This document shows, one piece after another, positions 5,745 through 6,178 of a DNA stretch of 6,178 bases. The position numbers and the translations under genes are program-made. Under the pieces are notes generated by a model. That model saw nothing but the letters and a program-made list of their open reading frames with translations. It was not told the DNA's origin and searched no databases. Source of the DNA: Candidatus Dadabacteria bacterium UBA2774 (GTDB taxonomy: Bacteria > Desulfobacterota_D > UBA1144 > Nemesobacterales > UBA2774). The stretch covers positions 1 through 6,178 of the forward strand of contig DEIM01000096.1 in NCBI GenBank assembly GCA_002352485.1, in the 5' to 3' direction. Numbering within the stretch: the first letter of the stretch is position 1; each line of letters opens with the position of its first letter.

Positions 5745-5798
5745 GTGTTCAATTGCTTATGGCTTGTGTTTTGAAAAGCATAGAAGCCTATATAACAA

Positions 5799-5821
5799 TC
5801 CGGGCAATTTCAAGACCCGGA
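5799..5821. repeat. Inverted repeat TCCGGG-11-CCCGGA at the pckA transcription start
   Basis: Perfect 6-base arms (5799-5804 and 5816-5821) enclose 11 bases. Relative to the pckA promoter the repeat would occupy about +1 to +23. It could be an operator overlapping the start site or a 5' hairpin in the leader. It is GC-rich in an otherwise AT-rich spacer. Confidence 0.45.
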
Positions 5822-5827
5822 ACCGCA

Positions 5828-5855
5828 ATTATATAAATAAAGTATGAATCAGCAA
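5828..5855 (-). promoter_or_regulatory. Probable pckA promoter
   Basis: On the minus strand a perfect TATAAT (5828-5833) is preceded after 16 bases by TTGCTG (5850-5855, 3/6 match to the -35). Transcription would start near 5821, giving a leader of about 93 bases to the TTG at 5728. The weak -35 and the inverted repeat at the start site suggest regulation, as expected for a gluconeogenic gene, but no known regulator site is recognised. Confidence 0.5.
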
Positions 5856-6178
5856 CATATTTTCAGAGCAAAACGATATTACGTTTATTATAGCTATACT
5901 ATATATACTACATCTACCTATAGCTCATTGAAATAATGCACGATACGCCTAAAATACTGAAATTTCGAGAAATTTTCATACATGAGCAATTCACTTGCAG
6001 TATTACGGACACCGATCTTCATTTGACCCGGGCATTATTTTATGATAGGGTATTAAGCATCAAAGCCACCTAATATATCAAGAGATCACGCAACAAAAAT
6101 TGATACTGGGTCACAGGTTATTGCTTGAATAAATATACGAGCGATATTTAATTTTGGGTCGGCAATGGGGCCAGAGAC
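5856..6178. other. Gene-free AT-rich region at the right end
   Basis: This is 323 bases with no credible gene on either strand. It holds TATAGCTATA (5889-5898) with a further TATAGCT at 5919-5925, a perfect palindrome at 5960-5975, a plus-strand TTGACC (6023-6028) followed after 17 bases by TAGGGT as a poor promoter candidate, and three TGACCC-type motifs (6024-6030 on plus, 6107-6113 and 6155-6161 on minus). What lies beyond the window edge is unknown. Confidence 0.6.
5960..5975. repeat. Perfect palindrome AAATTTC-GA-GAAATTT
   Basis: Two 7-base arms flank a 2-base centre, the same geometry as the palindrome at 3212-3227 but a different sequence. It lies about 105 bases upstream of the pckA -35 element. 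It may be a regulator-binding site or a product of AT-rich composition. Confidence 0.35.

Noticed and set aside
5844..5936. Plus-strand 30-codon frame, Tyr/Thr-rich
   Set aside because: No SD site is present, and the codons merely reflect a TAT/ACT-rich AT stretch containing palindromes.
3185..6001. An 11-base inverted match (ACTGCAAGTGA at 3185-3195 and its complement at 5991-6001) bracketing the hydrolase and pckA
   Set aside because: Several matches of this length are expected by chance in 6 kb, and the similarity does not extend into the flanks.

Overview
The window looks like an ordinary chromosomal segment of a Gram-negative (diderm) bacterium. It has sigma-70-like promoters, good Shine-Dalgarno (SD) sites, a predicted lipoprotein, a secreted Cys-rich protein and an ATP-type PEP carboxykinase. 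Gene GC is moderate and the spacers are AT-rich. I cannot name the organism from this sequence. A deltaproteobacterial or related lineage is only an impression.

Layout, left to right. (1) A complete MFS transporter on the minus strand (3-1160). (2) A divergent spacer leading to two plus-strand tRNA genes, tRNA-Lys(UUU) and tRNA-Glu(UUC) (1292-1453), behind a clear sigma-70-type promoter. (3) A probable two-gene minus-strand unit: a right-handed beta-helix lipoprotein (1985-2980) followed 19 bases later by a small, very acidic secreted protein with 12 cysteines (1561-1965), ending in a probable terminator. (4) A spacer with a perfect 16-base palindrome inside a stretch that looks like an insertion-sequence end. 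(5) A stand-alone cysteine hydrolase of the isochorismatase superfamily (3283-3837). (6) A spacer with a bidirectional terminator and a dispersed-type palindromic repeat. (7) pckA (4175-5728), probably starting at TTG. (8) About 450 bases without a credible gene, holding the pckA promoter and several inverted repeats.

All protein genes are on the minus strand and both tRNAs are on the plus strand. Apart from the beta-helix/Cys-rich pair, the genes look like independent units. pckA supplies phosphoenolpyruvate for gluconeogenesis, and the transporter and hydrolase have no visible functional link to it. The secreted pair is the only candidate for an undescribed system. I see no defence system, CRISPR array, prophage, intact transposase or biosynthetic cluster. 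Four start sites were examined closely: SD placement favours starts inside the longest reading frame for the beta-helix gene, the hydrolase and pckA, while the MFS gene has no convincing SD.
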